Shown here piece by piece: positions 31,521-42,061 of a stretch of DNA of 64,000 nucleotides (the stretch's first letter is position 1; every line of letters starts with the position of its first letter). The stretch is from NCBI GenBank assembly GCA_002049455.2, contig KV918803.1, positions 186,001-250,000 on the forward strand, written 5' to 3'. Source of the DNA: Porphyra umbilicalis (Eukaryota; Rhodophyta; Bangiophyceae; Bangiales; Bangiaceae). The notes under the pieces were generated by a model. The model saw only the letters and a program-made list of their open reading frames with translations, made no database searches and was not told the origin of the DNA. The position numbers and the translations under genes are program-made.

Positions 31521-34500
31521 TGTCGTTGAATTGACGTTTCCGCGCGACCACCAACCGCCGCCGCCGCGGTGGTTGGTTGTCGGACCGTGGGAGAGGGGGG
31601 ACCAGCCGTCAGCTCCGCCTTAGCAACACGTGTGGGCAGAGGGGAGGGGACGTGCCGGGGAGGGGAGGTGGGGGAATTCGAGAGAGGGTGGCTGGGTAAG
31701 GTGGTCACTCCGACGACGTTTGCAGTCGGTGGGCTCGGCGGAAGTGGGTGAGAAGGTAGAGACCGTCAATCGTCCCGCATGCGCCGCGAATGACCCTCTT
31801 GAAGAATTGTCACACTCCCCAGCGCCGCCCCAGGACAGTGTCTCTCGCAGGAGACGAAAGGCACCCCACGCCATCGCATGCCCGACGGGTACGCCTGACG
31901 CCCTCCACGTGAGTGGCAGGCCAGTTCCAGACCTCCTGTGTCGCGCGGCCCACGGCAGCCGTGCCCCGGTGACGCGCCTTGCCGCGGCTGGGGGCACGTC
32001 AGACCCTCTCAGCTGATCTCACTGGGCGGCCAACGGCTTCCGCACATACCCTACTGCCGATGGGGGGCGTGGCCGCCGCGCCCCAGCGGCAGTGGCAGAC
32101 CAGGTAATGTGCTTCCTTGAAAACAGAAGTGCATATGCAAACATCGGTATCGGGGAGGCGATCACCGATTGATTGGCTCAGGCGGCGAGTCTGGCCGATG
32201 ATCCAGGCATTCACGATGCAGTTGTCTGAGGGAAGGTCGAAACGGCCTCTGAGGTCTCGCGGCAGGCGATAGGGAGGGGGGAGGCCCGGTGGGCGCGGCC
32301 GCCGCCCCCCTCTACAAGCGCCCCGCCAGCCACCACCTGGATCATGAAGCGAAATCTTCATCGGGAGCGCCGAGTGTCGGGTGCGAGGGTCCCCACAGTG
32401 GCGTGCTCGACGGGGGCGGGCGCGTCCGGTTTGGTACGGATAGAAATTTCTGAGTTCCCGAATTAGCTGGAGCGGGGGGGGCCACCTTCCACGCAATCAC
32501 TCCAAGCCAGTGACGATTAGGATCGAAAACGCGACAGTGGGCGCGAACGGCGGAGCGCGCCCCAGGCGCCTGCCGCATCGAGGAGCAACAAGAATGCCGT
32601 GTCTAAAAGGGCCCTTCGGTATGGGGCATCGTCTAGTTTTCTGTTGTGGAACGGGGATGCCGCGAATCCTGGACGGCCGACTCTCCAAGCGAAAGCACCA
32701 CCAGGGGTGTGCCAGGCACCTCCGGGTCCTGTGCACGGCAACACCTCGAGCCACAGTGCGGCCGCCGCGCGGCTGCACGGCTGCAGGTGGCGGTCGCCGT
32801 GTCCAACTCGCGCCACGTCCGTTTTGCGACGGCCGGTGGCGGCCCGGCCGGTGGCGGGTGCCGTCGCCGCCGCCGCCGCCCCCACGAAGCGAAGCAGCCT
32901 CGGCGGACGTGTCTGCTGTGTCTGGCGGATCGTCGACGGCAGCGGGACGGGCAAAGACGGGGGGCTGGTGTGCAACGCCGCTGCCTTTACGCACTCGGCG
33001 GTTGCGCTGCCAGCGCCGTCGGTTGGCACAGCGCGCGACGTCCACATGCACCCAAGCGATGGGTGACAGACGGTGGCGGCACCCCCTCCCCCCCCCCGAC
33101 CCCTTTCGCCTGCCCCTCCCGCCACTAGCGGCGACCGACGGGCTGCGGTGCCGATCTGTGCTCGCAAGCGTCAGCGCCGCCGCTGCCACGACCAGGACGC
33201 CGCGCTCGAGGGGGCTGAGTGGGAACACGCCGCGCTCGCTGGGCGGCCTAGCAGCGGGCGTCGGGGACCAGCAGTCCCCGAGGTGGCTGCGACCGTCTCG
33301 CCCGCACCGCTGACGGGTGAGGCACGCGTTTCCGCCACAGCGATGGGCGGCGGTGGGTGTCGCTGCCAACCTGCCAGCTCTCGACCGGCGGCAGGTGGCG
33401 GCAGGTGCAGCGGCGGCGGGTGGCGTTGTCGCCGATGGGGTTTCCACGGTCGCGGCGCGCGCCCAACCACGTGGTCGTCAAGCAGGGACCGCGGCGTGAA
33501 TGCCGCGCTGCTGCCGCGGCACGGGGGAGCGGGAAGGTTTCGCCGCCGATGCGCGGCCGACAGCACGACGCCGCCTCCGCCGCCGGTGCCGCCGTCTCGC
33601 TCGCCGTTGCGACGCCGCGGCGCGTCCTCGTCCCCTATTATTTTCCTGGGACACCACGACACGTCGCCGCATTGCCGCGGCGGCGACAGGCGGCGGACGC
33701 GGCGCTCCCGGCACCACGTGCCCGTGCGCTTGACTTTGTCTTAAGAGCCGGTGCTGTGGCAGGGAAGGGGGGGGGGGGGGTGCGACACCTTCACCGCGGT
33801 GGCGGTCGGCGGAATGCGCTGCTCGAGTGGGCGGCGATCGTGCCGCTCGCGACCAACCGGTCAGCCGTGTGCTCGGCGAAGGCGCGCTGGCGGGCGCGTG
33901 GCGTCGCATCCCTCGGACATTTGCCGGCGGGCGGCGGGCGGGGGGCGGCCGCGTCAGCCGCGGCGTTGGCCACAGCACCGGTGGCTGTCCTTTCCCGCCG
34001 CCTCCGGCGACCGGTCAGCGGACCGCCGCCGCGGTGGGCGTGACGGGCGGGCGAGAGTCACTCGGAGAGTGGACCGACCCCCGAGGGGGGCCCCAAACGG
34101 TGTGGCGACAACGGTGACTCAGCAGGTCCTGCTCGATGCATCTGTGCACCCGTCGCCGGGGTCGCGTGAGAGGGGGGGGCGGGCGCAACACGTCAGCGGA
34201 GCGAGTCGGAAACCCACCGCCCCGCGAGGCCGGCCGTGCAGGCGCAGACGACGGTGGCGGCAATACGGCACGGGGGCTCCTGGCGAGTCTAGCGAGGCGG
34301 ATACTCTGTATCAAAATGGCAGTGGCGCACCTGCACGGGATCTTTTGTGTTCATGCTCGTTTTGATGCCTTTTTGCGTGTCCGCGGCGCAACGTTTTCGT
34401 GCGGAAAGCTCGGAGGCTGTTTGTTGCGCTCCACGCTTTTTTAATTGATTTGAAGCATGGTCCGAAACATTGATGCAATTGACCTACCACATTGGGGTCC

Positions 34501-34660
34501 TGTACGAGCTTTGGCAATCCCTCACGAGCACGAACGGCCACAGCCGCTCAACCACCAGACTGGTGCTTGAGAGGGTTGCGGCGGGTGCTTGGTCCAAAGG
34601 CCTGGCGCCAGGCGACCGCCGTCCGACTCGCCCCCAACGAGCAGCGCCGGACCAGCGCCG
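31521..34660. other. Long gap with GC-rich low-complexity stretch
   Basis: Positions 31521-32500 hold no recognised gene. Positions 32500-34280 are extremely GC-rich with overlapping Arg/Ala/Pro frames on both strands and no credible protein. The segment 33060-33230 and the tail 34240-34420 resemble 40470-40630 and 41287-41420, so an old duplicated sequence family is present. Confidence 0.45.
34298..34420 (+). repeat. Diverged repeat, copy A
   Basis: Tail segment containing GCACGGGATCTTTTGTGTTC. It matches 41295-41420 (GCACAGGGTCTTTCGTGTTC) at roughly 70 per cent by eye. Confidence 0.45.
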
Positions 34661-37321
34661 TCACATCGGGCGTTCTCCGTGCCCCTCCCCCCCTGGCAGT
34701 TCCAGGTGCCCAGGCGTGCCTCGCGCTGGTGGGCCCCGCGGCGCCCCCCCCGTGGCCGCCTTGTGGACAGCAGTCCCCCCACAGGGCCGGCGGATCCGCT
34801 GGTGCCGCGCCAAACCGTCCCGAAAGCCAAATCGAGAGCCGCACGTCGGGCACACGAAGCGGCGCTCCCGCCGGTGGACTACCCGCACATGCTTGTTCCT
34901 GTGGCGGAAGGCAGGGGAGTAGTAGCACGAGGGGTTAAGCGATGAGAGCGCGTGCGCCCGAGCAGCAGCAGCGGCAGGGAGTCAACGGCATCCGCAGGCA
35001 TGTCAGACATCAACGCGCGGCGCTCGCAAGACGAGACCAGCAGTCGGGGGTGGCGAGGCAGGCAGAGTGCCGCACGGAAAAGCAGCCGAGAAGGGGCTGT
35101 GGGGGCGAGCAGACCGAGGGGTCGTGTCGCAAGGGGACCGCACAGCTGCCGTGGGTCTGCCTGACAAAGCGAAGAAAGAAATCTGCCGCGTCCCGCCGGA
35201 AGCTGGTCGGCATACAGGCGGTCAAGAAAAAAATAGCGGGAACCTCACTGCCACGGTCAGAGCGTCGCGGCGGCCAACGTACCGGTTCCCAATTTCCCCA
35301 AACGACTTCCCACACTCGGAGCAGTGGAATGGACGTGCCCTGTCATGAACCGTCCGCACGTGCTTCCTGCGTACGTGTCCCCCCCACACCCATACCACAA
35401 CAACCGCCGTGGAGCCCACAGCCGCCACCACACATGCAGCAAGGAGTAGGAGAGACGCAGACCACCGAGGCGAGCACGTCAATGTCAGTCAGCGTGCTCG
35501 ACTCGGCCGCCGTGCGCCACACCTCACGCCCCCTCACCCGTGAATCACGCGCCATGGCAGGTGGACTCCAGCGCCCGCCGGCCGCCGCCGCCAGGCGGTG
35601 TGTCGGCCCGCCACCCGTCCAATCAATGGGGACGCGGTGTCCTGCCAGCCGTCCGAGCCACCCCGCGCATGGCAGGTGGACTGGGACGCCCGCCGGCCGT
35701 CGCCGCCAGGCGGCACCCTCCAGGCCGCCCCGTTTGGCCATGTGCCCCCCTCTCCCCGCGCCACCCGCCGCCGCAGTACAGTAGCGAGAGCAGCAGCGGA
35801 TCCGCTCCTCACTGCACCACCGCCGTCCGCGTGAGATCAAGCCACTGAAAGGCAGGTCACCCGTCCCCACCGGCGTAGCGCTGCGGAGCGACGTACCTGC
35901 AGTCTGCATGACACAGCGAATGAGAGAAAGACGTGTGATGGGGTCAGCAGGCGGGGCCGAGGACCAAGTCGATTGTCGTGCGCAAGGACGGGGAGGACAT
36001 GAGAAGACACCACCAGCAACCATAACCAAGCGTCAGGGTGGGTGAACATCACAGGGACAGGGGTTGTCACGGCCGCCTATCTGAACTGCAGCCCCCACGT
36101 GGTCACGTGTAGGGTGCCCTTGACAGTATTCCCCGCCCTCTCGTGTGTCATGACGCGCGTTGGCGCCGTACCCCTCCTGGGCACCACAGGCCCCGTCACG
36201 GAGCGGCACTGCCACGACCACCAAGAGGCTGCCACCGGCCCTCAAAGGGCACTTCCCAACTTGACCGCTACCACGCTCCCAACGGCGTCCACACCCCTCG
36301 GACCAGCGGCCGCGAACGTACCGGATTGATGCGCAAACGTGCGGCCACAACCGCGCGCGCACGGGAAGCGGCCCCTGAAGGCCGGCTCTGCCCGCAGCCT
36401 CCCGCCACGACCACCTCCCTCTTCGGCAGCGGCGGCCACATTGAGCACCGGCCCAGACGCCCCCACGTCGCCCACGTGCCGCCCCCCCACCGGCGCGCCG
36501 GGATGCGTGTGCCGTGGGGACGCCGCGCCGCTCGACGCCGTCCCGACGGTCTGCGCGCTCGCAGCAGAGGAAGCCGTACCACGGCCGTCAACGTGCGACG
36601 GCGTGGGCGACGGGTGCGCCGGTCGGACCGGCAGCCGTGACGGGTGGGGGAATGATGCGAGCCGCTCCCCCACCGCCGCGTGCGTTTGGCACCCGCCAGA
36701 CCGCGGCGTGATGGCCGTCCATAGATGGGGCCGTCCTATCCCGCCCGAGCACTCTTGAGTGCTGCCCCCACCCATCGCCACGAGGCCGGACGCCGTGTCG
36801 CAGCCGGCACTCACGTGGGGACGACGTTCGGTCCACGAGACGAGCGCCATGTGCCGTGGCGGCAACGGCAGCGGCGGCGCAGAGTGTAGTGACAAGGGAG
36901 ACGGCGGCGACGGCGACCACGGGTGGTGCGGTGGCTCCTCCGTCGACCGCCTCAGCGTCTCGAGGGCGGTACGGCGTGGCTGCTGCACGGCCGTGAACAT
37001 GCCGCTCCGCTCTGCCGGGTCGGACAACGCAGCCGCCGCCCACGGCGTGTCCCCGTCGGTGGCGTAGCCACCCGCCGACGTGGTGTACGAGCCGACCGCG
37101 GCGGCGGCCGCCTCCTCCCCAACGCCACGCCAATCGCCCAAGGCGTGGGAGCCCGACAGCGGTGGGCGCGCGTCGATCCGTGGCCCCGCCGCCGACGGCG
37201 GCGCGGTCGGCGCCTCGTACAGCTCGGCGAGGCATGACGTTGCCGGCACAGGCGTCGCCGCGGGGTGTCCGTGGAGGAGAAATGCCACCGACATGCGCCG
37301 GTCCTTTGAGTTGCTGACCAT
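34661..37321 (-). CDS. C2H2 zinc-finger protein, four exons
   Basis: Exons 37321-36322, 35903-35897, 35366-35283 and 34898-34661 splice to 442 residues. Start ATG 37321 (MVSNSKDRRMSVAFLLHG). The first 320 residues are Pro/Ser/Gly-rich. Three tandem fingers close the protein: FPCARGCGRTFAHQSDCRKH then VRTVH; FHCSECGKSFGEIGNRNKH then VRVVH; FVCPTCGSRFGFRDGLARH then QRIRRPC, where a Cys takes the place of the last His. Finger 1 has correct spacing (C-x3-C-x12-H-x4-H) only if the 7-nt exon is included. Each intron begins GTACGT and ends CAG. The linkers (DRARPF, RRERRF) are of the nucleic-acid-binding kind, so a transcription factor is likely. Target unknown. Confidence 0.85.
35897..35903 (-). 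other. 7-nt microexon of the zinc-finger gene
   Basis: Sequence ACTGCAG on the minus strand, flanked by TCATGCAG before and GTACGT after. The preceding exon ends in phase 1 and the next begins G-AAG-CAC, so only a 1 mod 3 insert joins them. This one gives Ser-Asp-Cys-Arg-Lys-His and restores finger 1. Confidence 0.8.
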
Positions 37322-38800
37322 CGTGGCGGGGCGGCGCGTCGTTTCCGTGCCGCCGCAGCCGCCGCAAGCCGCCTCGAAACAAAACAAGGTAAAAAAGAAA
37401 CAGGCGGCCGCGGCCGCGTATCGTCCGACGAAAAAGCCGCGGCGCGACGGGGGAGGCAACACCGAGCGCCGGACGCGACAAGAGGCGCGCCGCACGTGGC
37501 GACGCACCGCGCGCGGCAACACCCGCGCACGCACGCAGCAGCGGTGGTGCCGGCCGGTGGCGACGAGGCCTGTGCGGCGCCGGGGTGTACCCGCACGGGA
37601 CGTTGACGTGCGGCACGGGGTGCCCCGCTGTCGACGGCGGTCGCTGCACCCGATCGATGCCGGCGCGACGTGTCGCTCTTACGCTCACGCGCCACCGGCG
37701 GCGGCTGTGTGCTCGTCACGGCGGCCGGGATGGGTCGCAGCCGACCGCCCGTCGAGCACCCCCCCCCCCCCCCCGCCCCCTCCCCGCCGCTTCCCCCCCC
37801 CCAGCCCCCTCGGTCGGCACGCCGCGGGCGGGTGGATTGGGTGGACGCTTGTGCAAGGTCCCACCAGTCAATCACCCCCCGGCCGTGTGGTGCACGCGGA
37901 CGCGGGTGGCGCGCGCGGGGGCCCACCGTGGCGGCTCGTACACGGTGGCAGGCGGCCACCTGTGTTGGGCGGGGGTCATGGTGGCAAATAGGGCACTGCA
38001 GCAGCAGCTGTGGCAAACGAGGAAACAACAGCGAGAAGGGGAAGTTTCGGCACACGCACGCGCATCGCGCGCGGGGGTGCGCCGGCGGGTCCGCACGCAG
38101 CGCTGCAGCGGGTGCGCGGGCAGGCCCGCACGCAGCGGCAACAATGACGGCCGCGGCGCGCGTGCCCGGGCAGCGGCGTGGCGGCCGCACGTTGCGGCCG
38201 GCGGCTGGTGCCTACGAGCCGCGTGCGTCGGGTGGGTGCCGTTGGGAGGGCGTGAAGAGTCCACCCGGGCGTGCAACGTGCCTGCCGAGCTGCACGCGGT
38301 ACCACCGTCCAGCACTGTTGGCCGCCCATTGGCGGCTGGCTCTGTTTTGCAGTGTGTCTAGCAAAAAATCTTGACGGGATGCGAAGGGGCGCCGCTGGGG
38401 GAGGGGTGACAGCGACTCCGAGCAGGCAGAGGAGGGCTTTCCGCGTCGCCTCGGCCGCGGTCAACTGCGCGCGCGGGCTACCCCCTTAAATGCTGCCCCA
38501 CCCACCAGCCGGTCGAGCGCCACCGCCGCGCCAAAGGCCGCCCGGAGCGGCTGTCGAGGGCGCCCCCCACCTCCCCCGCGACCGACGCGGCGGCTGACGG
38601 TCGAGCACGGCCGTCGCGGTGTCCTCGAAACGGATTTGCGGGCGGGCCCGGAGCGTCGGCTGGCACCGCCCCTGTGGGGCGCGCCCCTGTCAGGAACAGG
38701 ACCAGCAGACGGCGGTAGCCACAGAGATTTACCGTGGACGTGGCCGGCCGTCGCCGCATCCGGTTTGCGGGGCGTGACGGTGCACGCCCGCGGCTGGGGG

Positions 38801-38875
38801 CACGCCCGGTCGCGCTGACCCGGGGGCCCCGGGTCAGCGCGACCGGGGGCCCCCGGGTCAGCGCGACCGGGCGTG
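38801..38875. repeat. Nested palindromes, three copies of one arm
   Basis: CCCGGTCGCGCTGACCCGGG at 38805 onward forms a perfect 21-bp inverted repeat with 38827-38847 (one-base spacer). The same right arm is repeated at 38851-38871 and pairs with the left side over about 30 bp. The array can thus fold in two ways. Confidence 0.9.
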
Positions 38876-38878
38876 AAC

Positions 38879-38894
38879 CGTGGTTAACCACGGT
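38879..38894. repeat. 16-bp perfect palindrome
   Basis: CCGTGGTTAACCACGG, immediately after the nested palindromes. Confidence 0.9.
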
Positions 38895-41294
38895 GGGCAG
38901 CAACGTGGACGGCGTTGGCGTTTGTGCCGTCAGCCAATCGCGCCAAAGACGAAAAAACCGGCTGTGGCGGGCACCAACCTATCCGATATCGCCCGAGGGG
39001 CCGCGTCGTGTTTATAGAAAGCCAACAGACATAAGCAAAAATGGAAAAAGCCTGGTGCGGAGGATGAGAACCCCGTTTGTAGCGTGCGGCGGAAGGATGC
39101 TGCCCCTTTGACCTGACCACGTGTGCGTCACCTTTCGTTCTGCGCGGGTTTACAACCGTACGAGCGTCCGAATCAGTACAGGACGGGACATCGAGAATGC
39201 TGGGACGAGGCGGGCGGCCGCTGTGGGAGTTTCTCGCAGACGTGTGCCCACACCCGCGTACAAAGCGGCAGTTTTGTTCCTGGGCCCCGTGTGGTGTGTC
39301 GCTGGCGCACGTGCGGCCGGCGCCCCCCCAAGCGGTCAGCGGCATTGTTCGCCGTGCAGATTTCGTTTCCGATTTGTCAATCGTTTGTGTCCATGCTGAA
39401 TTTGACAGCCGTAGCCCCCCGTTGACAGCGCTCAAGAAAGAAGCACAGCCAATTTCATTGATGTGGTAGGAGTTGTTCTTGACGCTCCATCAAATGTGAC
39501 GTCTTGTCATTTGATCCACCGTGCTGCACCTTTCGGCGCGTCGGCCTCCACGTCCATCCAGAGGCGGAGAAATCATTGCTGCAGAATGATGCACGTCGTC
39601 ACTCGGGTGGACACCCTCATGCCCCCCCTCCAAGGCCATCCTCCCGCCCGCGGGCACGCCGCGGGCGTGCCCGCCGGCCGCCCGTACGGCGCCCACGCTT
39701 GGCGGCCGACCGGCGGGCGCCGCAGCGTCGGCCGCCTCGGTGCCAAGGCCGCATCGGCCGCTGCCGCCGCCGCCTCGTCTGCCAGCCGCGCCACGCTGCG
39801 GGGCGCACCGGGCGGCGACGGCGTGCGTGACGGCGCGGGGGGGGGAGTCGTCGCGCCTGCACGCCTCCAAGGCGTAGCGGCGGCGGCGACGGCGGCTGCG
39901 GGCGCCCCAGGCATCTGGCAGCGCCGCGGGCGCGGCCGACCCGTCGGCGCCCCCCGGTGCTTGGCGCGCCGTGGCGGCGCGTCTGCGGCGGAGGGGGCCC
40001 CGTCGGCCGTGCCGCCGCCTCGACGGCGGTTGGCCGCGCGTTGCGCGCGGCAGAGGGGGGGGGGGGGGGGGCGGGGCTGCGTCGTCCGTGTGCGTGCCGG
40101 TTGCGGTGCCGCCGTCCGTGGCGGCGACCAAACGGCTGGCCCGTGCCGCCGCGGCCGCGGCGGCGGTGCGGCCGCCCCGCGCGGCCGCGCGGCCGCGGGT
40201 GGCCGCCGCCGTCGCCGCCGCGCACCCCGTCGGTGGGCCGACCGCCGGTGGTCGCGTGGCCGGTGGCGGCCGCCGTCGGCACCGTCGCCACGGCCGTGGC
40301 GCGGAGCGGCCTCGGCGACCGCGTCGGCTGTGCGGGGCGTGTGGGCGACCGCATGGAGACGGGGGAGGGCGGGGGGTGGGGTCCCCAACGCCCCTTGCCT
40401 CGACACGCGCTGCAGTGTCGCCGCCGGCGCCGTCGGGTGGCACACGGTGCGGCGCCCACACGAATCCGAGCGCCACAGGACCGTCGGTGGCGACCCCCCC
40501 CCCCCCCCCCCCGAGACCCCTATCCCCCCCCACCCGCGCCGAAAGCGGCGGCAGACGGGAGGGCCGTGGCGCTTTGTGGCCGTTGGCGTCACCGCCGCGA
40601 CCGCCGTGAACGAGACGCTGCGCTCGTGCTGTTGGGGCGGGGGGGACGTGGCGCCCACCAGGGGGGGGCTGCCACCGAGCGACGCGGCGCGGCACGCCCC
40701 CGCGGTGGCCGTGACCGTGCCGCCGACGCCGCGGGCGGACGGGGGGCTCGTTGCCGCCGCAGCCGTCGGCGGCGGGGGGTGCCGTCGCCCCCCCGCCTGC
40801 CCACAACCGCCGGCTGACGGCAGCGGTGCGGCGGCGGCGGGTGTGGTGGCGTCCCCCCCTGGGCTGCCGTGGCCGCGACGGCGGCGGCGCCACCGCTGCC
40901 GGCGACGCGCGCGGTAGCGGCGGTGCGACAGTTGGCGGCGGCGGCGGTGGCGGCGGTCGGCCGCTCCACCCGTTGCCGCGGCGGCGCGCCCACACGGGCG
41001 GTCGGCGCGGCGCGGCCGCGGGGAAGGGGTGGTCAGAGGCCGCCCCCGCCGCGGCACCGCCGCCGGCGCCTCTGCCGCCGTCACCGCTATGGCCGCCAAA
41101 CTGGTCGCCGCGGCACTTTCCGCGCGCCCTCGGCTTTCTTCATTGGCGGGGGCACTGGAAAGCGTGGCGGCGCACTCTCCGCAGGCGCCGGGCGAGCGAG
41201 GTTTCTGGCGTGGGGACGGCACCGGCCGGCAGCGGAGTGGGTCAGGGAGCCGCCACCACGCGCGGCTGGCGGTGCGGGCGCGGGTGACGGTTGC

Positions 41295-41420
41295 GGCAGT
41301 TTGGCGGGCGCGGTTCTGGCCAGTCTGGCGGGGGGGATGCGCTGTGTTGGAATGATTGTGGAGCGTGTGCACAGGGTCTTTCGTGTTCTTGCCCACGTCT
41401 TTTTTTCTTTTTTTTTTTTC
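41295..41420 (+). repeat. Diverged repeat, copy B
   Basis: Counterpart of 34298-34420. A poly-T tract follows. Confidence 0.45.
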
Positions 41421-42061
41421 CGTAGTGGTTTTCTTGGGCCACAACTTTCTGGTGTGACACGCGCCTTCTTGCTGACGCTCGTGAGAAAGGGCGACGGATG
41501 ACAGCCCTGCGGCGCTGGACTCGCTGCCGAACCCCTGGTTTCTGTTCCACCCACGTGAAAAGGTGTGCTACTTAGTTATTCGACAGAATTACTTCAGCTC
41601 AGAAGGGCGTGGAAATTTCTGTGAGCCGCGCATCGTCAACGTGTCGTGCTGTTCAGCACAGCGCGGTGCATCCCGCAGCGGCCAACTGCTTGGTGACGCA
41701 TGTGCGACGCCGCGCTCCCTCGGTTGACTCTCCCCAGGCGGCACCACTTGCTCCGTGAGCTGCTCGGCATCTTTGTGCAGTTGCTGGGCTCGAGAGCTCC
41801 TTTTGGCTTTCTCCAGCTGTTCGTTGGACGTTCTCCTCATGTCCTACACAAGTGGTGCGTTTCCATGTGGCTTGCCTCGACTGCGGTGCCTGGATCCATG
41901 GCCACCACTCTCTTGCGTTTGGTTTCCGTCTTTCGCTGTATGTTTTCTGGATGGAGGGGGGGGGGGTCTGTCTTCGTCCTCCATGTGACCGTTTTGCTGA
42001 CTTGTTGCGACCATTGACTCCGGGATTTGTTGACTGCCGCCGCTTGGTGTGGGTGTTGCTG

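Larger units (their letters stand above)
37322..42061. other. Long gap, mostly GC-rich low complexity
   Basis: Positions 37322-38450 and 39600-41340 are very GC-rich with overlapping frames on both strands and no credible gene. Positions 38460-39480 contain palindromes and ordinary sequence. Positions 41350-42061 are of normal composition and would hold the promoter or 5' exons of the HECT gene. A poly-T tract is at 41400-41421. Confidence 0.4.

Noticed and set aside
39463-41444. Overlapping 480-620 codon ORFs on both strands
   Set aside because: All Arg/Ala/Pro/Gly low complexity in a very GC-rich segment, open in several frames at once.
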